Shown piece after piece: positions 15,914-25,383 of a DNA stretch of 48,780 nt (the first letter of the stretch is position 1; the number at the start of each line of letters is the position of its first letter). Source of the stretch: Streptomyces sparsogenes (lineage in GTDB: Bacteria > Actinomycetota > Actinomycetes > Streptomycetales > Streptomycetaceae). A program made the translations under genes and the position numbers. The stretch lies in the NCBI RefSeq assembly GCF_001704635.1, contig NZ_MAXF01000072.1, forward strand, positions 1-48,780, read 5' to 3'. The notes under the pieces are model-generated. The model was not told the DNA's origin. It worked only from the letters and a program-made list of their open reading frames with translations, and did not search any database.

Positions 15914-16873
15914 TCAGCCGAGGCGGCGGACGGGGGAGCCGTCGAGGAACGCCTGGATGTCCTCGACCGCCTCGCCGTAATACCTGCGGTAGTTGTCCCG
16001 CGTGACATAGCCGAGGTGCGGGGTGGCCAGCAGCCGGGGCGCGGTGCGCAGGGGGTGGTCCGCCGGCAGCGGCTCGATGTCGAACACGTCCACCGCCGCC
16101 CCCGCGAAGGACCCCCGCCGCAGCGCGTCGAGGAGCGCGTCCTGGTCGACGATGGCAGCCCGCGAGGTGTTGACGAGATACGCGGTCGGCTTCAGCAGCG
16201 CCAACTCACCGGCGCCCAGCAGACCTCGGGTGCGGTCGCTCAGCGCGAGGTGGACGGAGACCACGTCGCTGGAGGCCAACAGCTCCTCCTTGGACCCGGC
16301 GAGCGCCACCCCGACCTCGTCGGCCCGCTCCCGGGTCAGGTTCTGGCTCCAGGCCGTCACCTCCATGCCGAAGGCCTGCCCGATCCGCGCCACCCGGCTG
16401 CCGATCTTGCCCAGCCCCAGCAGCCCCAGCCGCCGGCCGTGCAGATCGGCCCCGACCGTGCTCTGCCAGGGCCCGCCCGTACGCAGCGCGGTGTTCTCCA
16501 CGACCAGGCCCCGGGCGAGGCCGAGGATCAACGCCCAGGTCAGCTCGGTCGGCGGGGTCTGGGAGCTGGCCGTGCCGCAGACCGTCACGCCGTGCCGCTC
16601 GGCCGCCGCGTAGTCGATCACCGAGTTCCGCATGCCCGAGGCGACCAGCAGCTTCAGCTTCGGCAGCCGGGCGAACAGCGAGGCGGGGAAGGGGACGCGC
16701 TCGCGCAGCGTGACGACGAGGTCCATGTCGGACAGGGCCGCGACCAGCTCGTCCTCGGTGCCGAAGTGCTCGCCGAAGCTCACGACCTCCACCCGGTCCA
16801 GGACGGGCGTCCAGTCCGCGCTGCGGAGGGCGGCTCCCTGGAAGTCGTCGAGCACCGCGCAGCGCAACTTCAT
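15914..16873 (-). CDS. D-2-hydroxyacid dehydrogenase (NAD-binding)
   Basis: 319 residues with the full family architecture. The NAD motif GLGKIG is at 153-158, and the catalytic residues are R238 (NTSRAAIVD), E267 (DIEPLP) and H286 (TPHLGYV). The N-terminal substrate domain contains LKLLVASGMRNSVIDYAAAE. The protein reduces 2-keto acids or oxidises D-2-hydroxyacids in the cytoplasm. It converges with lacI across a 35-bp gap and is not obviously part of the amidase operon. Confidence 0.95.
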   Translation of the reverse strand: MKLRCAVLDDFQGAALRSADWTPVLDRVEVVSFGEHFGTEDELVAALSDMDLVVTLRERVPFPASLFARLPKLKLLVASGMRNSVIDYAAAERHGVTVCGTASSQTPPTELTWALILGLARGLVVENTALRTGGPWQSTVGADLHGRRLGLLGLGKIGSRVARIGQAFGMEVTAWSQNLTRERADEVGVALAGSKEELLASSDVVSVHLALSDRTRGLLGAGELALLKPTAYLVNTSRAAIVDQDALLDALRRGSFAGAAVDVFDIEPLPADHPLRTAPRLLATPHLGYVTRDNYRRYYGEAVEDIQAFLDGSPVRRLG

Positions 16874-16952
16874 CGGGATTCCTCCGTACGAACCTCACCG
16901 GGCCGCCTGTGACGCTGTTCCCGGCACAGGTTTATCGGCCATACTGCCAGCC

Positions 16953-17612
16953 GTGGAGCAGCGCATAGGACCGAGCACCCCGCCCGTGCCCGCCGCCGGG
17001 TTCGATCCGGCGTTCATCCCCGGCCTCACGGCCCCACGCCCAGCGGAGGAGGAAACCCCGGACGAGAAGGCTGAGCAGCAGCCGCTCCAGGACGCCGACG
17101 CGGCGGCCGAGGCCGAGACCCGGGCCGTGGACGCGGTGGCCGAGGACGGCGCCGGCAACGCCGATGACGCCGAGGCGAAGGCCGGCACGGACGAGGCCGG
17201 GACGGCCAAGGCCGTGCGGGACGGGGCCGATACGGCCGAGGACGCGCCGGAGAAGGCCGCGCCGGACGAGGACGACACCGACGGGCCCGTCTTCGAGGCC
17301 GCCGACCGGCGCGCCTCGATCAGCGCCGGCCGTCGCGGTGTCACCCTCCACATGGACGGGGAGACGGCCGAGTTCGACTGGGACGAGGTCGGCGCGGTCG
17401 AGATCGACACCCCGCGGTTCGGGCGCCGGTTCTCCGTCACGGTCTACACGACCGCGCGCCGCTGGTACGAGGCCGAGGTCCAGGCGCCGGCCAGGAGCGC
17501 GCTGAAGACGTGGACGGCCGAGCTCGACGCAGTGCTGGACGCCTACTTCGAGGACGCCAAGCCGTCGGAGGCCAAACCCTCGGCCGCCAAACCCTCGGAC
17601 ACCGACTCCTGA
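16953..17612 (+). CDS. Acidic hypothetical protein with C-terminal beta domain
   Basis: 219 residues from GTG 16953. No ribosome site is visible, and CATACT seven bases upstream resembles a -10 box, so the mRNA may be leaderless. Residues about 25-120 are a very acidic Ala/Glu/Asp-rich disordered region. Residues 120-195 are ordered (RRASISAGRRGVTLHMDG, WDEVGAVEIDTPRFGRRFSV, RRWYEAEVQAPA) and look like a small PH-like beta sheet seen in many Streptomyces proteins. The end is a repeated AKPSE/AKPSA tail that overlaps the convergent monooxygenase gene by 70 bp. No function assigned. Confidence 0.7.
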   Translation: MEQRIGPSTPPVPAAGFDPAFIPGLTAPRPAEEETPDEKAEQQPLQDADAAAEAETRAVDAVAEDGAGNADDAEAKAGTDEAGTAKAVRDGADTAEDAPEKAAPDEDDTDGPVFEAADRRASISAGRRGVTLHMDGETAEFDWDEVGAVEIDTPRFGRRFSVTVYTTARRWYEAEVQAPARSALKTWTAELDAVLDAYFEDAKPSEAKPSAAKPSDTDS

Positions 17613-17938
17613 GCCACCGGCTCCTGAGCCAGCGCCCCCTGAGCCAGCGCCCCCTGGACCACCAGCCTCCGTACGGCCATCGGCTCGGCGAGCACCAGGT
17701 CCAGCACCTGCCGCGCGTGGTGGACGTGGGGCGTGGCGCCGTGCCGGGCGAGGGCCTCGGGGCCCGTCCACTCCGCCACGACCACCATGTGACCGGGGTT
17801 GTTGGGGTCGGCGTAGGGCCGGTAGGCCAGACAGCCGGGCTCTTCCAGGGACGGTTCGATCAGCGCCTCGAGGGTGGTGCGCAGCCGGTCCTCCCGGCCC
17901 GGCCGCGCCACGCACTCGGCGATCACGACGAGGGACAT
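17543..17938 (-). CDS. Antibiotic biosynthesis monooxygenase (ABM)-domain protein
   Basis: 131 residues from ATG 17938 behind GAGGAGAA. The ABM/YgiN dimeric ferredoxin-like fold covers residues 1-90: MSLVVIAECVARPGREDRL, LIEPSLEEPGCLAYRPY, MVVVAEWTGPEALARHGATP. The C-terminal 40 residues are repeat-like (GALAQGALAQ), come from low-complexity DNA and overlap the convergent acidic-protein gene by 70 bp. Such proteins are quinol oxygenases or dimeric enzymes of unknown substrate. It lies 4 codons downstream of the aldo/keto reductase direction of transcription is away from that gene's stop, so the order is aldo/keto reductase first and monooxygenase second in one possible operon. Confidence 0.85.
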   Translation of the reverse strand: MSLVVIAECVARPGREDRLRTTLEALIEPSLEEPGCLAYRPYADPNNPGHMVVVAEWTGPEALARHGATPHVHHARQVLDLVLAEPMAVRRLVVQGALAQGALAQEPVAQESVSEGLAAEGLASDGLASSK

Positions 17939-17967
17939 GGCGGTTCTCCTCGCGGTGGATCCCACCG

Positions 17968-19032
17968 TCAGGGGCGGGCCGGGCCGGTGCCCGCGCCGGT
18001 GGCGGTGATGGCGGAGGCGATCTCGTCGAGGTCGGCCGGCGTCAGCTCCACCGCGCCCGCCCCGATCCAGCCGTCGACCTGGCCGGGCGTACGGGCGCCC
18101 ACGATGGCCCCGGTGATGCCGGGCCAGGCCAGCGCCCAGGCGATGGCCACCTCGGCGACGGAGACACCGCGCCGCTCGGCGATCGGCCGCAGCGCGTCGG
18201 CCAGCCGCAGATTGGCGGCCAGGCCGGTGGTGAAGTCGGCGTGTGCGGAGCGCCAGTCGTCGGCGGAGAGGTTCGCGGCGCGCTCGGCGGAGAACGCGCC
18301 GGTGAGCAGCCCGGACTGGAGCGGGGAGTAGACGATCACGCCGGTGTCATGGGCGTGCGCCCAGGCGATCTCGGCGGCGGCTGAGCGGTTGATGGCCGAG
18401 AACGGCGGCTGGATGACATCGACGTGGGCGATCCGCTCCGCCGCCTCCAGCAGCGCGGGCGAGTGGTTGGACAGGCCGATCGCCCGGACCTTGCCCTCCG
18501 CCTTCAGATCGGCCATGACCTGCCAGTACTCCTCCAGCGGCGTGGCGTTCGGGGACGCCGCGCCGGAGCCGTCGCCCGCGTACTCCAGCGACTCGCCGGT
18601 GTCGGGCCAGTGCACCTGGTACAGGTCGATGTGGTCGACGCCCAGCCGCCGCAGCGAGTCCTCGATCTCGCGCCGCACACTGGCGGGCTTCATGATCCGG
18701 CGGGGCGCGGCCTTCGGATCGGCCGGGTCCCAGACCAGCCCGACCTTGGTGAACAGATACGGGCGCTCGGCCTCGGGCAGCCCGGCGACGGCCTTGCCGA
18801 CCAGTTCCTCGGAGTGGCCGAGCCCGTAGACGGCGGCGGTGTCGATCCAGTTGACGCCGGAGGTGACCGCGTGGCGGATCGCGGCGATCGACTGGGCGTC
18901 GTCGGTGGCTCCCCAGCTGAAGCGCCAGTTGGCCCCGGACACCGCCCAGGAGCCGAAGCCGGTCCGGGTGATGTCCATGCCGGTGGTGCCGAGCGGAAGG
19001 GCGGGGAGTCCGTTGACGGTGGTCGTACTCAT
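17968..19032 (-). CDS. Aldo/keto reductase
   Basis: 354 residues from ATG 19032. Family motifs are intact: GFGSWAVSGANWRFSWG, the catalytic Asp/Tyr in VNWIDTAAVYGLGHSE, KVGL lysine, QVHW histidine, GLSNHS and the C-terminal NADPH region AIAWALAWPGITGAIVGART. The beta/alpha barrel length is normal. It diverges from an XRE regulator (19211-20134) over 178 bp, the usual arrangement in which a MmyB-like regulator controls a neighbouring oxidoreductase. The ABM-domain gene begins 30 bp downstream on the same strand. Confidence 0.95.
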   Translation of the reverse strand: MSTTTVNGLPALPLGTTGMDITRTGFGSWAVSGANWRFSWGATDDAQSIAAIRHAVTSGVNWIDTAAVYGLGHSEELVGKAVAGLPEAERPYLFTKVGLVWDPADPKAAPRRIMKPASVRREIEDSLRRLGVDHIDLYQVHWPDTGESLEYAGDGSGAASPNATPLEEYWQVMADLKAEGKVRAIGLSNHSPALLEAAERIAHVDVIQPPFSAINRSAAAEIAWAHAHDTGVIVYSPLQSGLLTGAFSAERAANLSADDWRSAHADFTTGLAANLRLADALRPIAERRGVSVAEVAIAWALAWPGITGAIVGARTPGQVDGWIGAGAVELTPADLDEIASAITATGAGTGPARP

Positions 19033-19210
19033 GGGTGGGTGTCTCCTGTTACGAGAAGGGTGGCCGGGGGCCGTGGTGGGCGCCCGGTGGGCCGGAACCG
19101 TTCCGGCGAGAGCAACTCTCCTCGTCCGGTGGCGGCGTACCCAGCGGCAGCCGGTGCCTGGGCACGGCATGACCAGGCTGGGCGGCGCGCGGGCCGGGGA
19201 TACTTGGCGC

Positions 19211-20134
19211 ATGGCATTGGACAGACGCGCGGAACTCGGCGAGTTCCTCCGGTCCCGGCGGGCCCGGCTGCGGCCCGAGGAGCTGGGCCTGCCGGGCTAC
19301 GGCGGCCGCAGGCGGGTCCCGGGCCTGCGCCGGGAGGAGCTGGCCCAGCTGGCCGGGGTGAGCGTCGACCACTACGTCCGGCTGGAGCAGGGCCGTACCC
19401 TGCACTTCTCCGAGGCGGTCCTGGACGCGGTCGCCCGGGCGCTGCGGCTGGACACCGTGGAGCGCGAGCACCTGTACCGGCTGGCCCGCCCCTGGTCGGA
19501 CACCGACCGCACGGACGATACGGACCGTCCGCAGCGCGTTCGGCCGGGGCTGCGGCGGCTGCTGGACTCGGTGACCGACGTCCCCGCCTATATCGTCGGG
19601 CGTAACACGGATGTCCTGGCCTGGAACCACCTCGCCGCCGCCCTGATCACCGATTTCGGCGCGCTGCCGCCCGACCGGCGCAACCTGGCCCGGCTCGTCT
19701 TCCTGGACGAGGGGATGCGCAGCCTGTACGCCGACTGGCCCGGCAAGGCCGCCGATGTGGCCGCCTACCTGCGCCTCGACGCGGCCCGCCACCCCGACGA
19801 CCCGGGGACGGCGGCGCTCCTCGCGGAACTCTCCGCGGCCTGCCCCGAGTTCCGGGAGGTCTGGGCGGAACACCGGCTCAAGGACAAGACCCACGGGCGA
19901 TACGTCTACCGCCACCCCGTCGTCGGCGAGCTGGACCTGGGCTTCGAGACCCTCCGCCTGCCCGACGACCCGGACCAGGCGCTGATCGCCCACACCGTCG
20001 AGGAGGGCTCCCCGTCCGAGACCGCGCTGCGGCTGCTGGCGGCGTGGGCTCAGGAGCGCGTCGAGGACGGCGGCCGGGCGGCGCGCGGCGGCGCGCCGAG
20101 CGCCTGCGCGGTCGGGGCGGAGTCCGGCTTGTAG
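19211..20134 (+). CDS. XRE-family regulator with MmyB-like ligand-binding domain
   Basis: 307 residues. An N-terminal Cro/C1 helix-turn-helix (LGEFLRSRRARLRPEELGLP, RVPGLRREELAQLAGVSVDH, YVRLEQGR) is followed by the MmyB-like domain (VPAYIVGRNTDVLAWNHLAA, NLARLVFLDEGMRSLYADWP, KTHGRYVYRHPVVGELDLGF). There is no ribosome site before ATG 19211 and a GATACT element sits seven bases upstream, so a leaderless transcript is plausible. The MmyB domain is thought to bind a small hydrophobic ligand. The 3' end overlaps the convergent 20050-20742 gene by 85 bp. Confidence 0.93.
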   Translation: MALDRRAELGEFLRSRRARLRPEELGLPGYGGRRRVPGLRREELAQLAGVSVDHYVRLEQGRTLHFSEAVLDAVARALRLDTVEREHLYRLARPWSDTDRTDDTDRPQRVRPGLRRLLDSVTDVPAYIVGRNTDVLAWNHLAAALITDFGALPPDRRNLARLVFLDEGMRSLYADWPGKAADVAAYLRLDAARHPDDPGTAALLAELSAACPEFREVWAEHRLKDKTHGRYVYRHPVVGELDLGFETLRLPDDPDQALIAHTVEEGSPSETALRLLAAWAQERVEDGGRAARGGAPSACAVGAESGL

Positions 20135-20742
20135 GAGACGGACACCAGCGGCTCGTCCAGGCCGGGGTCGGTGAAGGTCAGCACCAGCACCGGATAGTCG
20201 GCCGCGTCATTGCTGCTGGGCTTCGGCGTGGACTGCACCAGGTCCCGCATCCCATAGCCGTTGCGCAGCGCCGAGCGCGGCAGCTCGACCGTGAAGTAGA
20301 GCGGATCCGCCCGGGTGACCCGGATCCTGCCGCTCCGCGCCCCGGCGCCCTTGACGGACCGCGGCGACAGCCCGCGGGCCTGTGCCATCAGCCCCTTCCC
20401 GTGCGGGGCGCAGACGCGGACCGACACGCTGCCGGGGGCGAGGGGGGTCCGCAGGGCGAGCGGGCGGCGATCGGTGGTGATGGTCGCGTCGATGGTGAAG
20501 CGCATCCGGCCGCCCAGGTGCGACTCCGACGCGTATCCATGGGCGAGCCCGGTCAGCCGGGGGCCTTGGTACTCGACCGGGGGAACGGACACGTCCTTCA
20601 GGCAGGGGTCCTCGGCGCTCCACGTGGCGGCATCGCCGTCCCCACCGCCGCCCCGCGCGCCGCGACTTCCCGCGTACGCCAGCGCGAGCAGCCCCAGAAC
20701 CAGCGCCGCGATCAGCGCGTACGACCGCCGCGACAGATTCAC
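20050..20742 (-). CDS. Membrane-anchored hypothetical protein
   Basis: 230 residues from GTG 20742, which has AAGGAGGGG upstream. An N-terminal hydrophobic helix (YALIAALVLGLLALAYAGS) anchors or exports it. The rest is a predicted beta-rich extracytoplasmic domain with two cysteines (EDPCLKDV and RVCAPHGKG). I recognise no family. It follows the export operon's permease on the same strand after a strong hairpin, so it is probably a separate unit, and its last 85 bp overlap the XRE gene. Confidence 0.75.
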   Translation of the reverse strand: MNLSRRSYALIAALVLGLLALAYAGSRGARGGGGDGDAATWSAEDPCLKDVSVPPVEYQGPRLTGLAHGYASESHLGGRMRFTIDATITTDRRPLALRTPLAPGSVSVRVCAPHGKGLMAQARGLSPRSVKGAGARSGRIRVTRADPLYFTVELPRSALRNGYGMRDLVQSTPKPSSNDAADYPVLVLTFTDPGLDEPLVSVSYKPDSAPTAQALGAPPRAARPPSSTRS

Positions 20743-20808
20743 CCCGCCCCTCCTTGCCCCGCCCCACCCGGCCCGGCCATCCAACCACGTCAGGCGGACA
20801 TGCCGGCG

Positions 20809-20848
20809 GGCCGTCCGCCCGGCCCCCGTGGGCACCGGGCGGGCGGCC
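20809..20848 (-). terminator. Hairpin after the ABC permease gene
   Basis: A 14-bp stem with one G-T wobble (GGCCGTCCGCCCGG and CCGGGCGGGCGGCC) and a 12-base loop, directly downstream of the permease stop on the minus strand. Confidence 0.7.
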
Positions 20849-20856
20849 CTCCCTGT

Positions 20857-22161
20857 TCAGGGCGTGGCCAGGGCCTCCGTCGGGGAGAGCCGGGAGGCGC
20901 GGATCGCCGGGTAGAGGCCGGCCAGGCCGCCGATCGCGAGGGTCGCGGCCAGGCCGACGAGCAGCGCCCACGGCGGGACCACGACGGGCCAGCCCCGCGA
21001 GAGCGCGTAGCCCGCGGTGACCCCGGCGCCCAGGAGCGCCCCGCCCGCTCCACCCAGGGCGGACAGGAGCAGGGATTCCGTGAGGAACTGGCCGCGGATC
21101 TGGCCCCTGGTCGCGCCCAGGGAGCGGCGCAGCCCGATCTCCGCGCGGCGTTCCAGCACCGAGATGACCATCGTGTTGGCCACCCCGACGCCGCCGACGA
21201 GCAGCGCCACCGCGCCAAGGCCGAGAAGCAGCCCGGTGAAGGCCTCGCCCGCCGCCTGCTGGGCGGCAAGGGCGTCTGAGGGGCGGGAGACCTCGACCTC
21301 GCCGGGCGCCTCGGGGTTGGCGGTGGCGCCCAGGACGGAGGCCACCGACTCCACCGCGGACTCCTCCGAGCGGGTGTAGATCGTGGTGGGGCGCCCGTCG
21401 AAGGACAGCTCGGCCTCGGCCTCGGCCCAGCCGACGAGGGCCGCCGTGTCCAGCTCGGCGGCGAGCGGGGCGGGTTCGAGGACGCCCACGACGGTGAACC
21501 ACTGGCCGCCGATGAGGATCTGGGTGTCGGGGCCGGCCCGCCCGATCCCGAGCCGTTCCGCGGCGGTGGCGCCGAGGACGACGGCCGGGTAGCGGCTGGT
21601 GGCGGCGTTGAGCCAGGTGCCGCTGCGCAGCTCGGCACCGATGGTGGCGCGCAGACTGGTGCGGACGGCGTAGGTGGCGAGGCCGTTGGTCTCGGCTCCG
21701 GGGATCTTGTCGGTGCGGTAGACCTTCGCGCCAGGGAGCTTGCCGACGGCCGACACCGAGTACACCGGGCCGATCCGCGCCACCATCTCCTCCGCGGTGG
21801 CCGGGAGCCTGGCCTGGCCGCCGGACATCGTCGAACCGGGCGAGGCGGTGAGCAGGTTGGTGCCCAGCGCGGCGAGGGCGCGGTCGAGATCGGCGCGGGA
21901 GGAGGACGAGATGCCGACCACCGCGACCATCGCCGCGATGCCGATGGCGATGCCCAGCGCGGAGAGGAAGGCCCGCATGGGGCGGGTGCGCAGGCCCACC
22001 GCGCCGACCTTGACCACATCGCGCGGGCGCAGCCGGGCGGGGCGGAGGGCGCCGGCGTGCGGCCGATCCGTACGCCCGGGGCGGTCCGTGCGGCCAGGGC
22101 GGTCCGTGCGGGCTTCCACGGGCGCTTCGGCGGGCGTGTCCGGGTGCGTGTCCATGGCCAT
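20857..22161 (-). CDS. MacB/FtsX-type ABC transporter permease
   Basis: 434 residues. It has one membrane helix near residues 60-85 (MRAFLSALGIAIGIAAMVAV), a large extracytoplasmic MacB_PCD domain, and three C-terminal helices containing the FtsX core (GLLLGLGAVALLVGGVGVAN, VLERRAEIGLRRSLGATRGQ). The N-terminal DRPGRT repeats are cytoplasmic linker. ATG 22161 shares its A with the ATPase stop (TGATG); ATG 22155 is an alternative start. It forms the export pore with the ATPase and adaptor encoded just upstream. Confidence 0.93.
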   Translation of the reverse strand: MAMDTHPDTPAEAPVEARTDRPGRTDRPGRTDRPHAGALRPARLRPRDVVKVGAVGLRTRPMRAFLSALGIAIGIAAMVAVVGISSSSRADLDRALAALGTNLLTASPGSTMSGGQARLPATAEEMVARIGPVYSVSAVGKLPGAKVYRTDKIPGAETNGLATYAVRTSLRATIGAELRSGTWLNAATSRYPAVVLGATAAERLGIGRAGPDTQILIGGQWFTVVGVLEPAPLAAELDTAALVGWAEAEAELSFDGRPTTIYTRSEESAVESVASVLGATANPEAPGEVEVSRPSDALAAQQAAGEAFTGLLLGLGAVALLVGGVGVANTMVISVLERRAEIGLRRSLGATRGQIRGQFLTESLLLSALGGAGGALLGAGVTAGYALSRGWPVVVPPWALLVGLAATLAIGGLAGLYPAIRASRLSPTEALATP

Positions 22162-22817
22162 CAGTCCGACACCGTCCGCCCGTCGCGCATCCGCACCTGC
22201 CGGGGCAGACTGTCGGCGATCTCCCAGTCATGCGTAATGATCACGACGGTGGTGCCCGCGGCGTGCAGTTCCCGCAGCAGCCGCATCACCTCGGCCCCGG
22301 AGTGCGAGTCGAGCGCCCCGGTCGGCTCGTCGGCCAGCAGCAGCGCCGGCTCGCCGACCACCGCCCGAGCGATGGCGACGCGCTGGCGCTCGCCGCCGGA
22401 CAGCTCGTGCGGGTGGTGGCGCACCCGGTGGCCGAGGCCGACCCGGTTCAGCATCAGGGCCGACCGGCGGCGACGTACGCCCGCCGGCAGCCCGGTGTAC
22501 AGGAGCCCGTCGGCGACGTTGTCCAGCGCCGAGGTGCCGGAGGCGAGGTGGAAGTGCTGGAAGACGAAGCCGATGCGGGTCGCCCGCAACGCGGAGACCT
22601 TGGCGTCGGAGAGGGCGCCGATGTCGTACCCGTCGAGGAGCACGCTCCCGCTGGTGGGCCGGTCGAGGGTGCCGAGGATGTTGAGCATCGTCGACTTGCC
22701 GGAGCCGGACGGGCCGACGATGCCCACGAGTTCACCGTGCGCGATCTCCAGGCTGACGCCGTCCAGCGCGGTGACCCCGCCCGGGTAGGTCTTGGTGACA
22801 TCCGTCAGGGAGATCAC
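22161..22817 (-). CDS. ABC transporter ATPase (MacB/LolD-type)
   Basis: 218 residues, normal length for a stand-alone ATPase. Walker [10 protein letters not shown] is at 35-43, the Q-loop is FVFQHFHL, the signature LSGGERQ at 139-145, Walker B LLLADEP at 159-165, and the H-loop THDWE. It overlaps the adaptor stop by four bases (ATGA) and the permease start by one base, so the operon is tightly coupled. Confidence 0.96.
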   Translation of the reverse strand: MISLTDVTKTYPGGVTALDGVSLEIAHGELVGIVGPSGSGKSTMLNILGTLDRPTSGSVLLDGYDIGALSDAKVSALRATRIGFVFQHFHLASGTSALDNVADGLLYTGLPAGVRRRRSALMLNRVGLGHRVRHHPHELSGGERQRVAIARAVVGEPALLLADEPTGALDSHSGAEVMRLLRELHAAGTTVVIITHDWEIADSLPRQVRMRDGRTVSD

Positions 22818-24013
22818 TTCGGTACCCCCACCTTGGTGCCCTCGGAGATCCCCTTGCCGGAGATCTCCACCCAGCCGTCGGCGAACAAACCGGTGGTGAC
22901 CGGCACGTACTCCGAGGTCGAGCCGTGGACGGCCTCCACGCCGAAGCCGCCTTCGGCGAGCGCCAGCAGGGCGCCGACCGGCACGGTGAGCACGTCCTTG
23001 CGGGTCTCGGAGGTGAAGTCGACGTGCACCGCGGCCAGTGCGTAGCCCTCGGCGGCCTTCCGGCCCGTCCGGTCCTTGAACCCGACGACCACCTCGACCT
23101 TCGTCTTCGCCTCCTCCCCCTGTCCGTTGCCTGGCTCGATCACCGTGGAGACGTTCTTGATGGTGCCCTTGACGCTCCGATCGCCTGGCAGCACGACCTC
23201 GACGTCCTCACCCTCCTTCGCCAGCCGCTGGTCGGCGGGGTCGAGCTCGGCAGTGACGGCCTGCTCGGTGCCGGTGTACGACAGCACCTTGCCGCCGGGG
23301 CCGACCGTGTCGCCCTTGCGGGCCGCCACGCTGTCCACCCGGACCGCACCGGGCGCGAACACCACGCTCCCCAGCTCCACGGCCCCGGTCTCCGCGAGCC
23401 CCTGATCCTCCTGCCAGGCGCGCACCGCCTCGGCGGTGGCGGCGGTGTATTCGTCGTCGACCGTGAACCCCGTGTAGCCGAGCGCGCTGAGGTTCTTCTC
23501 CAACTGGCGTACGTCCGCGCCCCCGGTGCCCGTCTTCAGGGGGCGGTACGCGGGCGTGGAGCCGTACATCAGCGTGACCGGGCGCCCGTCCTCCTCGTAC
23601 AGCGCCTTGCCGCGGGTGATCCGGTCCCCCGCCTCGGGCGCCTCGGTGACCGTGCCGGGCCGCCGGGCGGACAGCGTGGTCGTCGGGCCGAAGCCGAGCT
23701 GTCCGTCAACGCTCTGGGTGTCCTGGAGCGTCCGGCGGGTCACCTCGGCAGTGCTCGGCGGCAGGTCGCTCGCGACCTTGTCGCCCGAGCCGTGGCCGCC
23801 GAGGCCGAGGGTGGCGGCGGTGGCGGCGCCGGCCGCCAGCAGGACCAGGACGGCGACGGCGACCACCTTCCTGCCACGGCCCCGGGCCTTGCGGCGAGGG
23901 GACCCGGGGTTCGGCGCTTGCTCGCGGTCCGGTGCCTGCCCGGGGTCCGGCGCCCCGTCGCGCTCCGGTTCCGGCCCGCGCTCCTGTGTGCTGTCCACGA
24001 CCACCTCTGCCAT
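22814..24013 (-). CDS. Membrane-fusion/adaptor protein with peptidoglycan-binding domain
   Basis: 399 residues. A charged cytoplasmic N-terminus precedes a membrane helix ([20 protein letters not shown], about 49-69). Residues about 160-215 form a PG_binding_1 domain ([34 protein letters not shown]). Beta-barrel adaptor segments follow ([53 protein letters not shown]), like HlyD/MacA proteins. In Gram-positives such adaptors probably couple the ABC pump to the cell wall. Its start overlaps the lipoprotein stop by one base. Confidence 0.92.
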   Translation of the reverse strand: MAEVVVDSTQERGPEPERDGAPDPGQAPDREQAPNPGSPRRKARGRGRKVVAVAVLVLLAAGAATAATLGLGGHGSGDKVASDLPPSTAEVTRRTLQDTQSVDGQLGFGPTTTLSARRPGTVTEAPEAGDRITRGKALYEEDGRPVTLMYGSTPAYRPLKTGTGGADVRQLEKNLSALGYTGFTVDDEYTAATAEAVRAWQEDQGLAETGAVELGSVVFAPGAVRVDSVAARKGDTVGPGGKVLSYTGTEQAVTAELDPADQRLAKEGEDVEVVLPGDRSVKGTIKNVSTVIEPGNGQGEEAKTKVEVVVGFKDRTGRKAAEGYALAAVHVDFTSETRKDVLTVPVGALLALAEGGFGVEAVHGSTSEYVPVTTGLFADGWVEISGKGISEGTKVGVPK

Positions 24014-24558
24014 CAGCCCTTTTCCCTGTGCAGAGTGCCGCCGCCGCCCATGAACTTGTTGCACGCCTTCTCGGCCTTCCCGAAGTCCGGGTCGTCCACG
24101 ACCGATCCGTCGAGCCGGATGCCGCCCTCCGCCTGCGGGTCGGGGAATTGCTCCACGCCCTGCTCACGCATGCACTTGGCGTACTTGCGCACGTTCTCCT
24201 GCGCCTTCGCGTCGGGCTTGCCTCCGACTGCGTTCTGCACCGGGTCCCACTCACGGCAAGCCTCCTGGGCCTTCTCGACCTTGCCCTTGGGAGTGCCGGC
24301 CGGGATGGTGAGCCTGATCCCCTCACCGGGCTCCGGGTCCTCCATGTCGATGCCGTGCTCGCGCATGCACTGCGCGAATTTCACGCCCGTCTCCTGCGGG
24401 CTCAGCTTCGCGCCGGACTCGCCGCCCCCGCTCTTCTCCGCGCCGTTCGCCGAGGCCACCTTGCCGTCGCCGCCGTCGGAGCCACACCCGGTCAGGGACA
24501 GGGCGAGGGTCAGCGCCAGTGGCACGGCCGCGGCCATGCCGAGGATGCGCCTGCTCAT
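24013..24558 (-). CDS. Secreted lipoprotein, first gene of export operon
   Basis: 181 residues with a lipoprotein signal peptide (MSRRILGMAAAVPLALTLAL) ending in the lipobox LTGC. The mature part has two similar cysteine-containing repeats: VKFAQCMREHGIDMEDPEPG with EACREW, and VRKYAKCMREQGVEQFPDPQ with ACNKFM. These are conserved CMREhG units seen in lipoproteins next to MacAB-like operons. It may capture the substrate or signal for the pump or for the divergent sensor kinase. Confidence 0.9.
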   Translation of the reverse strand: MSRRILGMAAAVPLALTLALSLTGCGSDGGDGKVASANGAEKSGGGESGAKLSPQETGVKFAQCMREHGIDMEDPEPGEGIRLTIPAGTPKGKVEKAQEACREWDPVQNAVGGKPDAKAQENVRKYAKCMREQGVEQFPDPQAEGGIRLDGSVVDDPDFGKAEKACNKFMGGGGTLHREKG

Positions 24559-24615
24559 CGCGTCGTCTCCTTCTGCTCGATCCGTCCGTACGACAAGGGA
24601 TGCAAGAGCAGACCG

Positions 24616-24633
24616 CGTTTCCCCCACGTTTCC
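24616..24633. promoter_or_regulatory. Candidate OmpR-type response-regulator site
   Basis: CGTTTCC occurs at 24616-24622 and again at 24627-24633, an 11-bp period that puts both copies on one face of the helix, as OmpR/PhoB-family dimers require. An inverted CGGAAACG lies at 24663-24670. The site sits in the 168-bp gap between the divergent export operon and the response regulator. Confidence 0.5.
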
Positions 24634-24726
24634 GTCGCCCGTCGAGGCGCTCACTAACGGCGCGGAAACGCCGTACCGGGAACCATGGGCCCTGCCCGGG
24701 AGAACCGGTAAAGGGAGGGGGGACCG

Positions 24727-25379
<653 letters not shown>

Positions 25380-25383
<4 letters not shown>

